Of a stretch of DNA of 64,000 bases, positions 45,409 through 54,586 are shown in pieces; position 1 is the first letter of the stretch; every line of letters begins with the position of its first letter. The DNA lies in assembly GCA_002083395.1 (NCBI GenBank), contig LWDH01000039.1, positions 1 to 64,000 on the forward strand, in the 5' to 3' direction. Under the pieces are notes generated by a model. It had not been told where the DNA came from and searched no databases. It saw only the letters and a program-made list of their open reading frames with translations. This DNA comes from Proteobacteria bacterium SG_bin4. Its GTDB lineage: Bacteria > Pseudomonadota > Gammaproteobacteria > Burkholderiales > Nitrosomonadaceae. A program made the translations under genes and the position numbers.

Positions 45409-45909
45409 CTACGGATGTTTCCTCACCGTTTTTTGCTCCCGGACTTCAACTTCGCGGAGCCGGACAGCCAGCTTATCCAATACGCCGTTGACATATTTAT
45501 GGCCATCGCTGCCACCGAATGTCCTGGCTAGCTCGATTGCTTCGTTGATGATGGCGCGATAAGGAATTTCCGGGCAGTGCATGAGTTCATAAGCACCGAG
45601 GAACAAAATGGCGGATTCAACCGGACTGAGTTCCTTCATGGAACGGTCCAGGCTCGGCTTTATCGCTTCCTCCAATTCTTCAGCCCGCTCTATGACGCCG
45701 TGCAACACCTGAGTGAAATGCTTTTCATCGACATGCTTGAATTCTTCGGACTCGCGCAATTGCTGTTCGATAAAACTGGCGCTGCCGCCGGCGATTCGCC
45801 ATTGATAGAGACCTTGCAGCACGAATTCGCGCGCAATCCGGCGGCGGCTTTTGTATTTTTCCGTTCTGTTGTCAGCGGCCGAGCCAGTCTCAGTTAACAT
45901 GTCATTCAT
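45409..45909 (-). CDS. nusB: Transcription antitermination factor NusB
   Basis: Binds boxA RNA with S10 (NusE) to antiterminate rRNA transcription. The all-helical 166-residue protein has the motifs RIAREFVLQGLYQW and PYRAIINEAIELARTFG. The ATG overlaps the ribH stop (ATGA). A basic tail of about 15 residues follows the conserved core. The rib-nusB linkage is typical of proteobacteria. Confidence 0.95.
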   Translation of the reverse strand: MNDMLTETGSAADNRTEKYKSRRRIAREFVLQGLYQWRIAGGSASFIEQQLRESEEFKHVDEKHFTQVLHGVIERAEELEEAIKPSLDRSMKELSPVESAILFLGAYELMHCPEIPYRAIINEAIELARTFGGSDGHKYVNGVLDKLAVRLREVEVREQKTVRKHP

Positions 45910-46388
45910 ATACCGATTTCATCTATCTTGAAATGCAAATTTGCCATTTCCAGGGCAACCTGCGCCGCTTCCATCCCTTTAGTGCTCATCCGCGCAATCG
46001 CCTGATCTTCGTTATCCGTAGTTAAAATACCATTAGCGATGGGTATCTCGGTTTCAAGCTGCACCATCAGCAGACCGCGCGCCGATTCATTGGCAACCAC
46101 TTCAAAGTGATACGTGTCACCGCGTACCACAGCGCCTAAAGCGATCAAGGCATCGAATTGATCGGACATCGCCATTCTCTTCATCGCCAAAGGGATTTCC
46201 AACGCGCCGGGAACAGTGGCAATCAGAATATTCGAATCCTGCACTTGATTCTTTTTCAGCTCCGCGGTGCACGCGCTGAGCAAGCCTTCGCCGATATCGA
46301 TATTAAACCGGCTCATCACAATGCCGACGCGTATATCCGATCCGTCCAGGTTCGGTTCAAATTCAACGATATTGTCGTAATAAGCCAT
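45906..46388 (-). CDS. ribH: 6,7-dimethyl-8-ribityllumazine synthase
   Basis: Condenses the ribityl-aminouracil with dihydroxybutanone phosphate, the penultimate riboflavin step, usually as a 60-subunit shell. From the ATG at 46388, with AGGAG upstream, it has 160 residues. It contains IRVGIVMSRFN, GALEIPLA and ALGAVVRGDTYHFEVVANE with the catalytic His. A TTG at 46394 is less likely. It overlaps nusB and follows ribBA by 63 bases. Confidence 0.96.
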   Translation of the reverse strand: MAYYDNIVEFEPNLDGSDIRVGIVMSRFNIDIGEGLLSACTAELKKNQVQDSNILIATVPGALEIPLAMKRMAMSDQFDALIALGAVVRGDTYHFEVVANESARGLLMVQLETEIPIANGILTTDNEDQAIARMSTKGMEAAQVALEMANLHFKIDEIGI

Positions 46389-46451
46389 GTTCAACTCCTG
46401 TAATTTTACACTTCATCACTGCTGACTTTATTGCCCGATTCGGCGAATGGA

Positions 46452-47555
46452 TCAGCGCTTCTGCTCCATGTTCACATAACTCGTCACTTCCAGGCCGAAC
46501 CCGGTAACACTCGGCATCTTTCTCGGCGCAGCCATCAACCGCATTTTACCAACATTCAAGTCCTTCAGGATCTGCGCACCTATGCCGTGGTCGCGCAAAT
46601 CGGTTTTAATCGGACTATGGTCATGCGCTTCTTTTTTCTGAATACGCTCCAGCAGTTTTGCAGCGCTTTCCTTGCGATGCAATAGCACAACAACACCGTG
46701 TCCTGCTTCCGCAATCAATTTCATGGCATCGTGGATGCTCCAGGAATGGGTATTGTCATGGACATCCAATAAATCAATGACCGATAAAGGCTCATGCACC
46801 CGCACCAGGGTTTCAGCGGACGGATCTATTACACCTTTGACTAAAGCCAGATGAATCGTATTGGCGATTTCATCGCGAAAAGCGGTCAATACAAATTCGC
46901 CATGCATTGTCTGGATCACGCGTTCCGCAACACGAGTCACGAGGCTTTCCGTTTGACTCCGATATTCAATCAGGTCGGCAATCGCACCGATTTTAAGCTG
47001 ATGTTTTTTTGCGAACTCGATCAAGTCCGGCAACCGCGCCATGCTGCCGTCTTCCTTCAGAATCTCGCAGATTACCGAAGCCGCGGTTAATCCGGCCAGC
47101 CTCGCCAGATCGCAACCGGCTTCGGTATGCCCGGCGCGCACCAGCACGCCGCCTTTCTGCGCCATCAAGGGAAAAATATGCCCGGGTTGTACGATGTCTT
47201 GCGGTTTGGCATCCGCTTTGACCGCAGCTTGAACGGTACATGCGCGATCCGCCGCTGAAATTCCCGTGGTAACGCCGCTAGCAGCTTCAATCGAAAGGGT
47301 GAAATTGGTACCCAGCGGCGACCGGTTGGCCGACACCATGAGTGGCAGGTCCAATTGCTGGCATCGCTCTTCGGTCAAGGTTAAGCAAATCAAGCCGCGC
47401 CCATGGGTCGCCATGAAATTAATCGCTTCCGGCGTGACAAAATCGGCGGCGAGCACCAGATCCCCCTCATTCTCACGGTCTTCCTCATCGACCAGAATGA
47501 CCATCTTACCTCGCTTCAAATCGGCAATAATGTCCTGGATAGCGCTGATATTCAT
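46452..47555 (-). CDS. ribBA: 3,4-dihydroxy-2-butanone 4-phosphate synthase with degenerate GTP cyclohydrolase II-like domain
   Basis: Residues 1-205 are a full DHBP synthase, with the acidic loop VDEEDRENEGDL and the HTEAGCDLARLAG motif; this makes the four-carbon unit for RibH from ribulose 5-phosphate. Residues 206-367 align with GTP cyclohydrolase II, but the zinc-binding cysteines and the arginine-rich GTP loop are missing, so cyclohydrolase activity is unlikely. A separate ribA would be needed elsewhere. Such fusions with a dead second domain are common in betaproteobacteria. It is 20 bases after riboflavin synthase. Confidence 0.93.
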   Translation of the reverse strand: MNISAIQDIIADLKRGKMVILVDEEDRENEGDLVLAADFVTPEAINFMATHGRGLICLTLTEERCQQLDLPLMVSANRSPLGTNFTLSIEAASGVTTGISAADRACTVQAAVKADAKPQDIVQPGHIFPLMAQKGGVLVRAGHTEAGCDLARLAGLTAASVICEILKEDGSMARLPDLIEFAKKHQLKIGAIADLIEYRSQTESLVTRVAERVIQTMHGEFVLTAFRDEIANTIHLALVKGVIDPSAETLVRVHEPLSVIDLLDVHDNTHSWSIHDAMKLIAEAGHGVVVLLHRKESAAKLLERIQKKEAHDHSPIKTDLRDHGIGAQILKDLNVGKMRLMAAPRKMPSVTGFGLEVTSYVNMEQKR

Positions 47556-47575
47556 GCTCTCTTACCCCGGTTAAA

Positions 47576-48175
47576 CTAAACGTTTAGTAATCTTGCCACA
47601 TAACGAGCCAGCATGTCTGTTTCCAGATTTACCCGCGCGCCTGGGATAAGTTCTTTCAAGTTCGTCATTGCCAGGGTATGTGGAATGAGATTGATTGAGA
47701 ACATGCGGCCTTCTGTTCGATTGATCGTCAGACTAACACCATTGACGGTTATGGAGCCTTTCTGCGCTAAAAACCGCACGGCGGATTCCGGCACTTGAAT
47801 GATCAATTCATGACTTTCCCCGACAGCAGCCAATTTGACCACACTGCCAACGGCATCCACGTGCCCGCTGACCAAATGTCCGCCCAGCCGGTCGGACAAA
47901 CGCATGGCCTTTTCCAGATTGACGCATGCTGCTGGTTGATCCAGTCCGACGGTGCAATTCAGTGTTTCCACGGAAACATCGACTGCAAACGAATCATGCG
48001 TCAGTGCGGTTACCGTCAGACACACACCATTCACAGCAATGCTGTCGCCGGGCGTGACATCGCTCAGATCCAGCTGTTGCGCGGAAATGGCCAATGACAA
48101 ACCGCCATGACCTTTGTCGGTACAAGGCTGGATACTGGCGATGACACCTGTGGCTTCTATGATTCCGGTAAACAA
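47576..48175 (-). CDS. ribE: Riboflavin synthase alpha chain
   Basis: Dismutates two lumazine molecules to riboflavin. The protein has two tandem lumazine-binding halves; MFTGIIEATG is the universal start, and here it is encoded by TTG at 48175, giving 199 residues. An ATG at 48208 would add 11 residues with no family counterpart. Later motifs DSIAVNGVCLTV and KGSITVNGVSLTI mark the two halves. It heads ribE-ribBA-ribH-nusB-thiL-pgpA; no ribD precedes it, and no FMN riboswitch was recognised. Confidence 0.9.
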   Translation of the reverse strand: MFTGIIEATGVIASIQPCTDKGHGGLSLAISAQQLDLSDVTPGDSIAVNGVCLTVTALTHDSFAVDVSVETLNCTVGLDQPAACVNLEKAMRLSDRLGGHLVSGHVDAVGSVVKLAAVGESHELIIQVPESAVRFLAQKGSITVNGVSLTINRTEGRMFSINLIPHTLAMTNLKELIPGARVNLETDMLARYVARLLNV

Positions 48176-48270
48176 TTCAATTCCAATTTCCAGTTTCGCA
48201 AACCGCATAGTTTAGCATTACCCGATGCCAAGAATCTGTCCGGATGACAGTTTGGCGCTAATTACCTGGC

Positions 48271-49977
48271 CTAGCGCCCGAAACGGGGCGCAGTCAGCGT
48301 CACATCGGAGCGTTCCCAGGCTTTCTTGAAACGCGCTTCGATCAGAGCCGCTTGATCATCCTTGTTTTGCGCGCGCATGGCCTGCATTAAGCCGTAAAGC
48401 GCCCAGCCATTATTCCGGTTGCGGCGCAGATCTTCCCAAAAAACCGTTTCTGCTTCTTCCGGCCGCCCTGATTCCAGCAAGATAGCACCGAGCGATAGCC
48501 GTGGCGGTTGATGAAATTCGGCCGGTTCGGTATAGATCAGGGCGTCTTCCAGCCGGACCGCTTTTTCAAGATACGCAATAGCCTGATCCAATTGCCCTCG
48601 GGCGGCAGCGATTTCGCCGGCAAGCACCTCCGGAGCGATGCGAAGCACTGTACTCGAGGTGTTTTTAGACAACAAAGGGTGGTCTAATCGTGGATCTTCC
48701 ATGATTTTGCGCAGCGCCGCGAGTTCCTGTTCAGCTTGTGTCAACTGTTTCGTGGCCACCAGCGCGAGACCTCGCACATAATGCCAGCTGCCGATTAAGA
48801 AGGCATTGATCGATGGCGGCGGAGCAAGGTCTAGAATTTCCTTCCAATGCCCGAATCTCGCCAGCGCCCAATACGGCGTCACGCGGAAAACCGCCGTCAG
48901 CGGAATGGCTTTTAGCACGTCATCATCAATTTTCCGAGCCGTTTCTTTTGCCGCTTCGAGCGCAAGTTTACTTTGCCCATCCGACGTCGCCGCGAACCAA
49001 AGAAAGTGAATATTGTGCGGATAGTAAACCATCGGGTATATGCCGTGAGCATGATCTTGCGCGATGTAAGACTCGTCCGCCGCAATAGCCATTTGATTGC
49101 TTTTGATCGAATCGGCATAGCGGCCAACGCGCTGATAAATATGCGATGCCATATGAATCATATGTCCTGCTTCCGGCATTAATTTAAGCAGCGTATCAGC
49201 CGATTTCTCGGCGCGCTCCGGCGTCGATGTCGGCTCAATTAAATGAATATGCATGTGCAAGGCGCCGGGGTGTTCCGGGAAACGCCGCAACACGTCTTCT
49301 GTCAGCGCGACAATTTCGGCGGTGCCTTCGTAAGGGATGCCGTCAAGCATCCAATAACCCCACGGCCGCAGATCCATCATCGATTCGACGTACAGCATGG
49401 CAATGTCCGGATCATCCGGAAAGCGCTGGTGCACTTCGCGCATTGCCGCCGCGTAGGCTTGGTCATTGGCGGTTCTGTGTTCGGCTTTGCCGGAGTAGCG
49501 TTTTTCAAGGGCGCTGATAAGCGCTTGCTCTTTCTCGGAAGCTCGCGTCATCAGGGATTTGGCTTGCTGGATGATTTCCAGCGCGCGGGGCTCTTCGTTC
49601 GGCTCCATCATGGCGTTAATATTCGGGCCGAGCACCAGCGCTTGTCCCCAATACGCCATCGCAAGCCCGGGATCCAGCCGGGCCGCTTCCCGGAATGCCT
49701 GACGCGCCTCGGCATGATTGAATCCATATGCGAGATTGAGCCCTTGATTGATGTATTGCTGCGCCAATGGATTGTTTGTACTGACAGGGAATGCGTGCTT
49801 GCCGAGGTTCTGTAACCGGGGAGCGGGGTGATGCTTTGAATCAAATTGTTGCGCCGCGCCGGGCGCCGGGGTGTGCGATGGGCGGTTTTCTTTTTCAGTC
49901 GTAGCCCAGGATGTGACAGGACTTGCAACGGCCAGAACCGCAATCAGAAAGGGCAAAACAATAATTCTGGAATGCAT
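48271..49977 (-). CDS. Secreted TPR-repeat protein of unknown role
   Basis: A 568-residue protein with an N-terminal signal peptide (about 1-26, ending near TSWAT) and TPR-like helical pairs, the clearest at YINQGLNLAYGFNHAEARQA and near 460-540. The middle region has an HMHIHLIEP and MAAHIYQRVGRY-like stretch (here GHMIHMASHIYQRVG) rich in His. Whether these bind metal is unknown. It follows a DUF4242 gene by 53 bases, so the two are probably an operon. It likely acts in the periplasm as a scaffold; no enzymatic motif is clear. Confidence 0.75.
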   Translation of the reverse strand: MHSRIIVLPFLIAVLAVASPVTSWATTEKENRPSHTPAPGAAQQFDSKHHPAPRLQNLGKHAFPVSTNNPLAQQYINQGLNLAYGFNHAEARQAFREAARLDPGLAMAYWGQALVLGPNINAMMEPNEEPRALEIIQQAKSLMTRASEKEQALISALEKRYSGKAEHRTANDQAYAAAMREVHQRFPDDPDIAMLYVESMMDLRPWGYWMLDGIPYEGTAEIVALTEDVLRRFPEHPGALHMHIHLIEPTSTPERAEKSADTLLKLMPEAGHMIHMASHIYQRVGRYADSIKSNQMAIAADESYIAQDHAHGIYPMVYYPHNIHFLWFAATSDGQSKLALEAAKETARKIDDDVLKAIPLTAVFRVTPYWALARFGHWKEILDLAPPPSINAFLIGSWHYVRGLALVATKQLTQAEQELAALRKIMEDPRLDHPLLSKNTSSTVLRIAPEVLAGEIAAARGQLDQAIAYLEKAVRLEDALIYTEPAEFHQPPRLSLGAILLESGRPEEAETVFWEDLRRNRNNGWALYGLMQAMRAQNKDDQAALIEARFKKAWERSDVTLTAPRFGR

Positions 49978-50030
49978 AGCTGCCTCCGTTAAAAATGTTA
50001 ATGATCAGGTCAACAGGAAATTTCTCGAGG

Positions 50031-50303
50031 CTATTCAGCCGTCGTGGGATCAATCACCGATCGGACTTGCGCAACACGAGTGACAGGAAATCCGCCCTGT
50101 TCCGCGTGCGCTCGAATAGCGGCCTCGTCCGGCGCAAGATAGAGGCAATATACCTTATCATCAGTCACGTAGCTTTCCAGCCATTGGATGCTTGGCCCCA
50201 TGCTGCTGAGAATGGCGCAGGACTTTTGCGAAATGGCTTGGAGGTCTTGGAGCGTGAACGAACCAGCGCCAGGAATCTCACGTTCAATCATGTATTTGGG
50301 CAT
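50031..50303 (-). CDS. DUF4242 family small protein
   Basis: A 90-residue protein starting at ATG 50303 with AAGGAG six bases upstream. It reads MPKYMIEREIPGAGSFT and has CAILSSMGPSIQWLESYV, as in DUF4242 proteins of a ferredoxin-like fold. A characterised relative binds nickel, but this is weak evidence here. It lies just downstream (on the minus strand) of a MITE-like repeat and upstream of the TPR gene, probably in one transcript. Confidence 0.75.
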   Translation of the reverse strand: MPKYMIEREIPGAGSFTLQDLQAISQKSCAILSSMGPSIQWLESYVTDDKVYCLYLAPDEAAIRAHAEQGGFPVTRVAQVRSVIDPTTAE

Positions 50304-50318
50304 ATCTTTCTCCTTTAT

Positions 50319-50460
50319 GGGATTACTGATTAATTGACCACACGAGCGAATTACTTCGTTGCACGGCATTCACTCCCTCGCCTATCTTGTTGATATGCTT
50401 CGGTTGCTGCATGCCATGGTCTCGTGCTTCATCTCGTCTGCTGAATTAATCAGTGTTTCC
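50319..50460 (-). repeat. MITE-like interspersed repeat, copy B (142 bp)
   Basis: The ends are inverted repeats: GGGATTACTGATTAATT on the left and, read from the right, GGAAACACTGATTAATTC. The body matches copy A in reverse orientation, including GATGAAGCAC and AAGATAGGCGAG on the minus strand. It sits between the TetR gene and the DUF4242 gene, about 16 bases from the latter's start codon, so it may carry or displace that gene's promoter. Confidence 0.7.
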
Positions 50461-50511
50461 TTAATTTATATTAAAAACGACTGGTCGTATCCTTAAATAT
50501 CAAAAAAATAA

Positions 50512-51108
50512 CTACCGTACAAAAAAATCATCCAGTAAATCATGACAGCATTGTTTGACCGGCGCGGACGATTTTTCTATTTGCATCCGCAGTAGCGCTC
50601 CTTGCCATGTATTAATCAATAAATCAGCCATTTCTTCGGGGGTCTTATCCGTTCTGACAGAACCTTGTTGCTGCGCCTGGGCCAGGCCGGATTGCAATAA
50701 ATCCCGATATCGTGCGATTGCCGATTGCAGGGATTGCTGACATACGTCACTGTTGCTGCCAATTTCTCCCATGAGGCTGCCCAGCAAGCACCCCCCTTTA
50801 AATTTGTTTTCTTCAAGTTCCACAATCAGCTCGGCAAAATAGCGCCGGATAGCCCCCAGCGCATCGGAACCGGATTGCTGGAGATGCGTGGATAACCGCA
50901 AAATGAACGGCTCGATATAATGCTGAATGACTGCCGCGCCAAATTCTTCTTTGCTGCTGAAGTAGTTATAAAAAGAACCTTTAGGAACATTAACCGCATC
51001 GAGAATCTCCTGTAAGCCAGTGCCGTGATAACCTTGATTCATAAAAGAAACAACACCTTGATTCAACAGACTCTCTCGATTAAATTCTTTTTTACTTAAT
51101 TTTGACAT
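50512..51108 (-). CDS. TetR/AcrR family transcriptional regulator
   Basis: A 198-residue regulator from the ATG at 51108. The N-terminal helix-turn-helix covers FMNQGYHGTGLQEILDAVNV and PKGSFYNYFSSKEEF, the family hallmark. The C-terminal ligand/dimer domain ends in an acidic helix. The start is supported by homology, not by a ribosome site, which is weak. It is upstream of the DUF4242-TPR pair on the same strand, separated by the MITE-like repeat, and could regulate them; that is inference. Confidence 0.88.
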   Translation of the reverse strand: MSKLSKKEFNRESLLNQGVVSFMNQGYHGTGLQEILDAVNVPKGSFYNYFSSKEEFGAAVIQHYIEPFILRLSTHLQQSGSDALGAIRRYFAELIVELEENKFKGGCLLGSLMGEIGSNSDVCQQSLQSAIARYRDLLQSGLAQAQQQGSVRTDKTPEEMADLLINTWQGALLRMQIEKSSAPVKQCCHDLLDDFFVR

Positions 51109-51189
51109 GCAGGAAATAATACGACCGGTTGTCTTAGAAATCAAATTAAATTTGCTTTTAATTTTTAAGTAGTGGATTTTTTGATGGAT

Positions 51190-51266
51190 TGGCGCGCCCA
51201 ACACGATTCGAACGTGCGACCCCCGCCTTCGGAGGGCGGTACTCTATCCAGCTGAGCTATGGGCGC
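51190..51266 (-). tRNA. tRNA-Arg (anticodon CCG)
   Basis: The minus strand reads GCGCCCATAGCTCAGCTGG at the 5' end, an anticodon arm CCGCC-CTCCGAA-GGCGG, a GTTCGAATC T-arm loop and an encoded CCA end, 77 nt in all. The seven-base acceptor stem pairs fully. The anticodon CCG reads arginine CGG codons. Confidence 0.95.
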
Positions 51267-51400
51267 TTTTGGTGAACAGACGGTTACTGTTATTTACCGG
51301 GCGACAGGATAACCGCTTTTATTTTTCCCGTCCAACTTGTATTGCCGGATATGATCATTATGAAAAAATATGAGACGCATCACGCAATTGATCGACCGGT

Positions 51401-52696
51401 TTATTCAGTAGTTTTTGCTTCCGATACCATGGCTGCAACGGGGAAGATTTTAACAGTTTTTACCACGCGATTCTTGGTTTGGATGATTTCCAAGGGATAA
51501 CCGGCAATATTCAGGCCGATCCCTGCTTCCGGAATATCTTCCAGATACTCCAGGATGAGGCCATTGAGAGTCTTTGGTCCGTCCAATGGAAACTGAAAAC
51601 CGAGTTTGCGATTCAGCTCTCGCAGCAAAGTGCTACCTTCCACGATAAAGCTGCCATCTTCTTGTTTTAGAAACGTGTTGGCCTGAGTCGGCGCATGGGT
51701 GGTGAATTCCCCGATAATCTCTTCGATGATGTCTTCAAGCGTTACCAGCCCCATCCATTCACCGTACTCATCGACCACTAGCCCGACTCTTTTTTGGTTT
51801 TCCTGAAAAAGCTGCAACTGCGAAAACAGAGAGGTTCCTGATGGAATGAAATAAGGTTTGCGCATAACTTTTTCCAGAACTGCTGCTGTGACCTTGCCAT
51901 CTTGCATTTGATTTAATACTTTGCGGACATGAACAATCCCGACGATATTGTCCATGCGATCACGATACACCGGTAAGCGGGTATGATGACAAGTCAATAA
52001 CTGTGCATGAATGACTTCATCATCCGCGTTTAGATCGATGGCTTCAATTTGGCTGCGCGGGACGATGACATCGTCAACAGTGATGGTGTCAAGATCGAAC
52101 AGATTCAACAACATGCTTTGATGTTTATGTTGAATGAAATGACCGCCTTCCAGAACCAATGTTTTAAGTTCTTCGGTGCTAATTTTCTGTTCGAGCTCCC
52201 CTTTCTGTGGCTTTAATCGGAACAACAGCAACAAGCCGCTCACAAACAAATTGACAAACCACACCACGGGATAACAAATAATCAGTAGCGGCGTAAGTAT
52301 GTAACTGGCTGTCAGCGCGATCCGTTCCGGATACGCGGCAGCGATCACTTTCGGGGTAATCTCGCTGAAAACCAGGATTGCGAATGTTACTGCAATCGTC
52401 CCCATGAATAACGCAAAGTCATCGTGCGCGAACAATGTAGCCACAATGACTGCAACCAATGTTGCAGAAGCGGTATTGAGTAAATTGTTGCCCAATAAAA
52501 TGACTCCCAATAGCCGATCCGTTTTATTGAGCAGTTTGATTGTTAGCCGGGCACCGCGATGGCCTTGCTTGGCGAGATGCTTCAAGCGATAGCGGTTAAT
52601 CGCCATCATGCTGGTTTCAGATAAGGAAAAAAAACCTGACAAAACCAACAAGAACACCAATGCAATCAGCAAGATGTGTAACGGCAAATCTTCCAA
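51401..52696 (-). CDS. HlyC/CorC family (CNNM-CBS) membrane protein
   Basis: A 431-residue protein with an N-terminal DUF21/CNNM domain of about four membrane helices (1-175, with FFSLSETSMMAINRYRL), a CBS pair (about 200-325, with IVGIVHVRKVL and LVVDEYGEWMGLVTLED) and a C-terminal CorC_HlyC domain. Relatives such as YfjD and CorB are linked to magnesium or cobalt efflux. The older hemolysin name is a historical annotation. It stands alone between tRNA-Arg and icd. Confidence 0.88.
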   Translation of the reverse strand: MEDLPLHILLIALVFLLVLSGFFSLSETSMMAINRYRLKHLAKQGHRGARLTIKLLNKTDRLLGVILLGNNLLNTASATLVAVIVATLFAHDDFALFMGTIAVTFAILVFSEITPKVIAAAYPERIALTASYILTPLLIICYPVVWFVNLFVSGLLLLFRLKPQKGELEQKISTEELKTLVLEGGHFIQHKHQSMLLNLFDLDTITVDDVIVPRSQIEAIDLNADDEVIHAQLLTCHHTRLPVYRDRMDNIVGIVHVRKVLNQMQDGKVTAAVLEKVMRKPYFIPSGTSLFSQLQLFQENQKRVGLVVDEYGEWMGLVTLEDIIEEIIGEFTTHAPTQANTFLKQEDGSFIVEGSTLLRELNRKLGFQFPLDGPKTLNGLILEYLEDIPEAGIGLNIAGYPLEIIQTKNRVVKTVKIFPVAAMVSEAKTTE

Positions 52697-52815
52697 GAAT
52701 CACCTATCATGAAATCGTATCATTGCTGCTAATAGCAACCAATGAATAAACTGTATCCCGGCAATTAACCGGTTTGTCTTCGATCATTAACTGCTGCGGA
52801 GCAGCCCTTCTAATC

Positions 52816-52844
52816 TTACGCGATATTGCGATTACACGTATAAT
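52816..52844 (+). promoter_or_regulatory. Possible promoter of icd
   Basis: TTACGC at 52816-52821, 17 bases, then a perfect TATAAT at 52839-52844, pointing to icd. Transcription would start near 52851, about 120 nt before the start codon. The -35 match is only moderate. Confidence 0.5.
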
Positions 52845-52970
52845 AATCAGAAATAAGTAAACATGTATGAAATTAATTATTCTCATGCATTGTTTAAAAC
52901 TTTTTCCAATACATTCTTCTTTTCAGAAAAATAAATTAATTTCGACCTGCTTCCAACAATTGGAGAGACC

Positions 52971-54227
52971 ATGTATCAACATATAAAAATACCTGCTGAT
53001 GGAAAAAAAATTCAGGTAAACAACGATAATTCATTAACCGTTCCCGATAATCCCATCATTCCTTTTATCGAAGGTGACGGTATCGGCATTGATATCACCC
53101 CGGTAATGAAGAAAGTTGTCGATGCAGCGGTTGATAAAGCTTATGGCAGTCAGCGAAAAATTTCTTGGATGGAAATTTATGCAGGTGAAAAATCAACGAA
53201 AATCTATGGTCAAGACGTATGGCTACCGGACGAAACATTGCAAGCTGCGAAGGAGTTCGTAGTTTCAATTAAAGGCCCTCTTACAACACCGGTGGGCGGC
53301 GGTATCCGTTCAATCAATGTTGCTCTCCGCCAACTGCTCGATTTGTATATCTGTTTGCGGCCTGTTCGTTATTTTAATGGAGTGCCGAGTCCGGTTAAAA
53401 GCCCGGAAAAAACGGATATGGTCATTTTCCGGGAAAACTCTGAAGATATCTATGCCGGTATCGAATGGGAAGCAGAATCAGAGAGTGCGAGGAAAGTTAT
53501 TGATTTTATGATCAATGACATGGGAGTAACAAGCATTCGCTTCCCGCAAACCTCCGGTATCGGTATTAAACCGGTTTCAAAAGAAGGCACGGAACGTCTG
53601 GTACGCAAAGCCATTCAGTATGCAATCGCCAATAATCGCAAGTCGGTAACGCTAGTACATAAAGGTAATATCATGAAGTTTACCGAAGGGGCATTCAAAA
53701 AATGGGGATATGCATTAGCCGCTAAGGAATTTGGCGCTGAATTACTGGATGGCGGTCCCTGGATGAAATTGATCTTGAAAAATGGAAAGAGCATTATCAT
53801 TAAAGATGTCATTGCGGATGCGTTCTTGCAGCAAATCTTGTTACGTCCGGAAGAATACGATGTAATTGCCACTTTGAATCTGAACGGCGATTACATTTCC
53901 GATGCGCTTGCGGCGCAAGTCGGAGGGATCGGAATTGCACCGGGTGCCAATCTGAGTGACACCATTGCCGTTTTTGAAGCAACGCACGGAACTGCTCCGA
54001 AATACGCAGGCAAAGATCAAGTGAATCCAGGTTCCATAATATTATCGGCTGAAATGATGCTACGTCACTTGGGCTGGATAGAAGCCGCCGATATGATTAT
54101 TAAGGGAATGGAAACAACAATCCAGCAAGGAATCGTCACCTACGACTTCGCACGCCAGATGGCCAACTCCAAAGAAGTATCATGCTCCGCATTTGGTAAC
54201 GCGATAATTAAGAACTTAGCTTTATAA
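52971..54227 (+). CDS. icd: NADP-dependent isocitrate dehydrogenase
   Basis: Oxidative decarboxylation of isocitrate to 2-oxoglutarate in the TCA cycle. The 418-residue protein matches the bacterial dimeric type, with the substrate serine in GGGIRSINVALRQ, ENSEDIYAGIEW, and a C-terminal GTAPKYAGKDQVNPGS. GGAGAG precedes the ATG. In ammonia oxidisers the cycle mainly supplies precursors, so this enzyme would feed glutamate synthesis; that is inference. Confidence 0.97.
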   Translation: MYQHIKIPADGKKIQVNNDNSLTVPDNPIIPFIEGDGIGIDITPVMKKVVDAAVDKAYGSQRKISWMEIYAGEKSTKIYGQDVWLPDETLQAAKEFVVSIKGPLTTPVGGGIRSINVALRQLLDLYICLRPVRYFNGVPSPVKSPEKTDMVIFRENSEDIYAGIEWEAESESARKVIDFMINDMGVTSIRFPQTSGIGIKPVSKEGTERLVRKAIQYAIANNRKSVTLVHKGNIMKFTEGAFKKWGYALAAKEFGAELLDGGPWMKLILKNGKSIIIKDVIADAFLQQILLRPEEYDVIATLNLNGDYISDALAAQVGGIGIAPGANLSDTIAVFEATHGTAPKYAGKDQVNPGSIILSAEMMLRHLGWIEAADMIIKGMETTIQQGIVTYDFARQMANSKEVSCSAFGNAIIKNLAL

Positions 54228-54403
54228 ACTGCTTAGCTGGGAAAACATTGAACAATTAGCAGTTTTCATATTTCTTGCTGCTTCTGCCGTTTTTTTGAAC
54301 ACGAATTCCCGGCAATTCATTTTTCGGTGGCATTTTGTTGCCGAATTTCCCCTGTTTGTGCTTCATCGTCCGCCATCGGGGTTATTTTGAGCGGATTCCC
54401 TCC

Positions 54404-54586
54404 TCAAGTAGTCAGCAATCGCCTGCGCAGCAGGTACAGGCTGGCCAGGTCTATCAACATGTTCACCCGGGCAGCATTCTTCATCAACCCGCGGTAGCGG
54501 GTTCTATTGAATCCAAACTGCCGCTTGACCACCCGAAACGCATGTCCCACCGGTGCACGGATTGAGGAATGCTTGACCTTGCCCTG
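54404..54586 (-). pseudogene. C-terminal remnant of an IS5-type transposase
   Basis: On the minus strand one frame reads SSIRAPVGHAFRVVKRQFG and continues RTRYRGLMKNAARVN to a TGA at 54406-54404, the C-terminal signature of IS5-group transposases. About 60 codons remain. It is cut off at 54585-54586 where the IS3-type element begins, so either that element inserted into it or both were brought together by deletion. The rest of the transposase is not visible on the far side. Confidence 0.75.
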
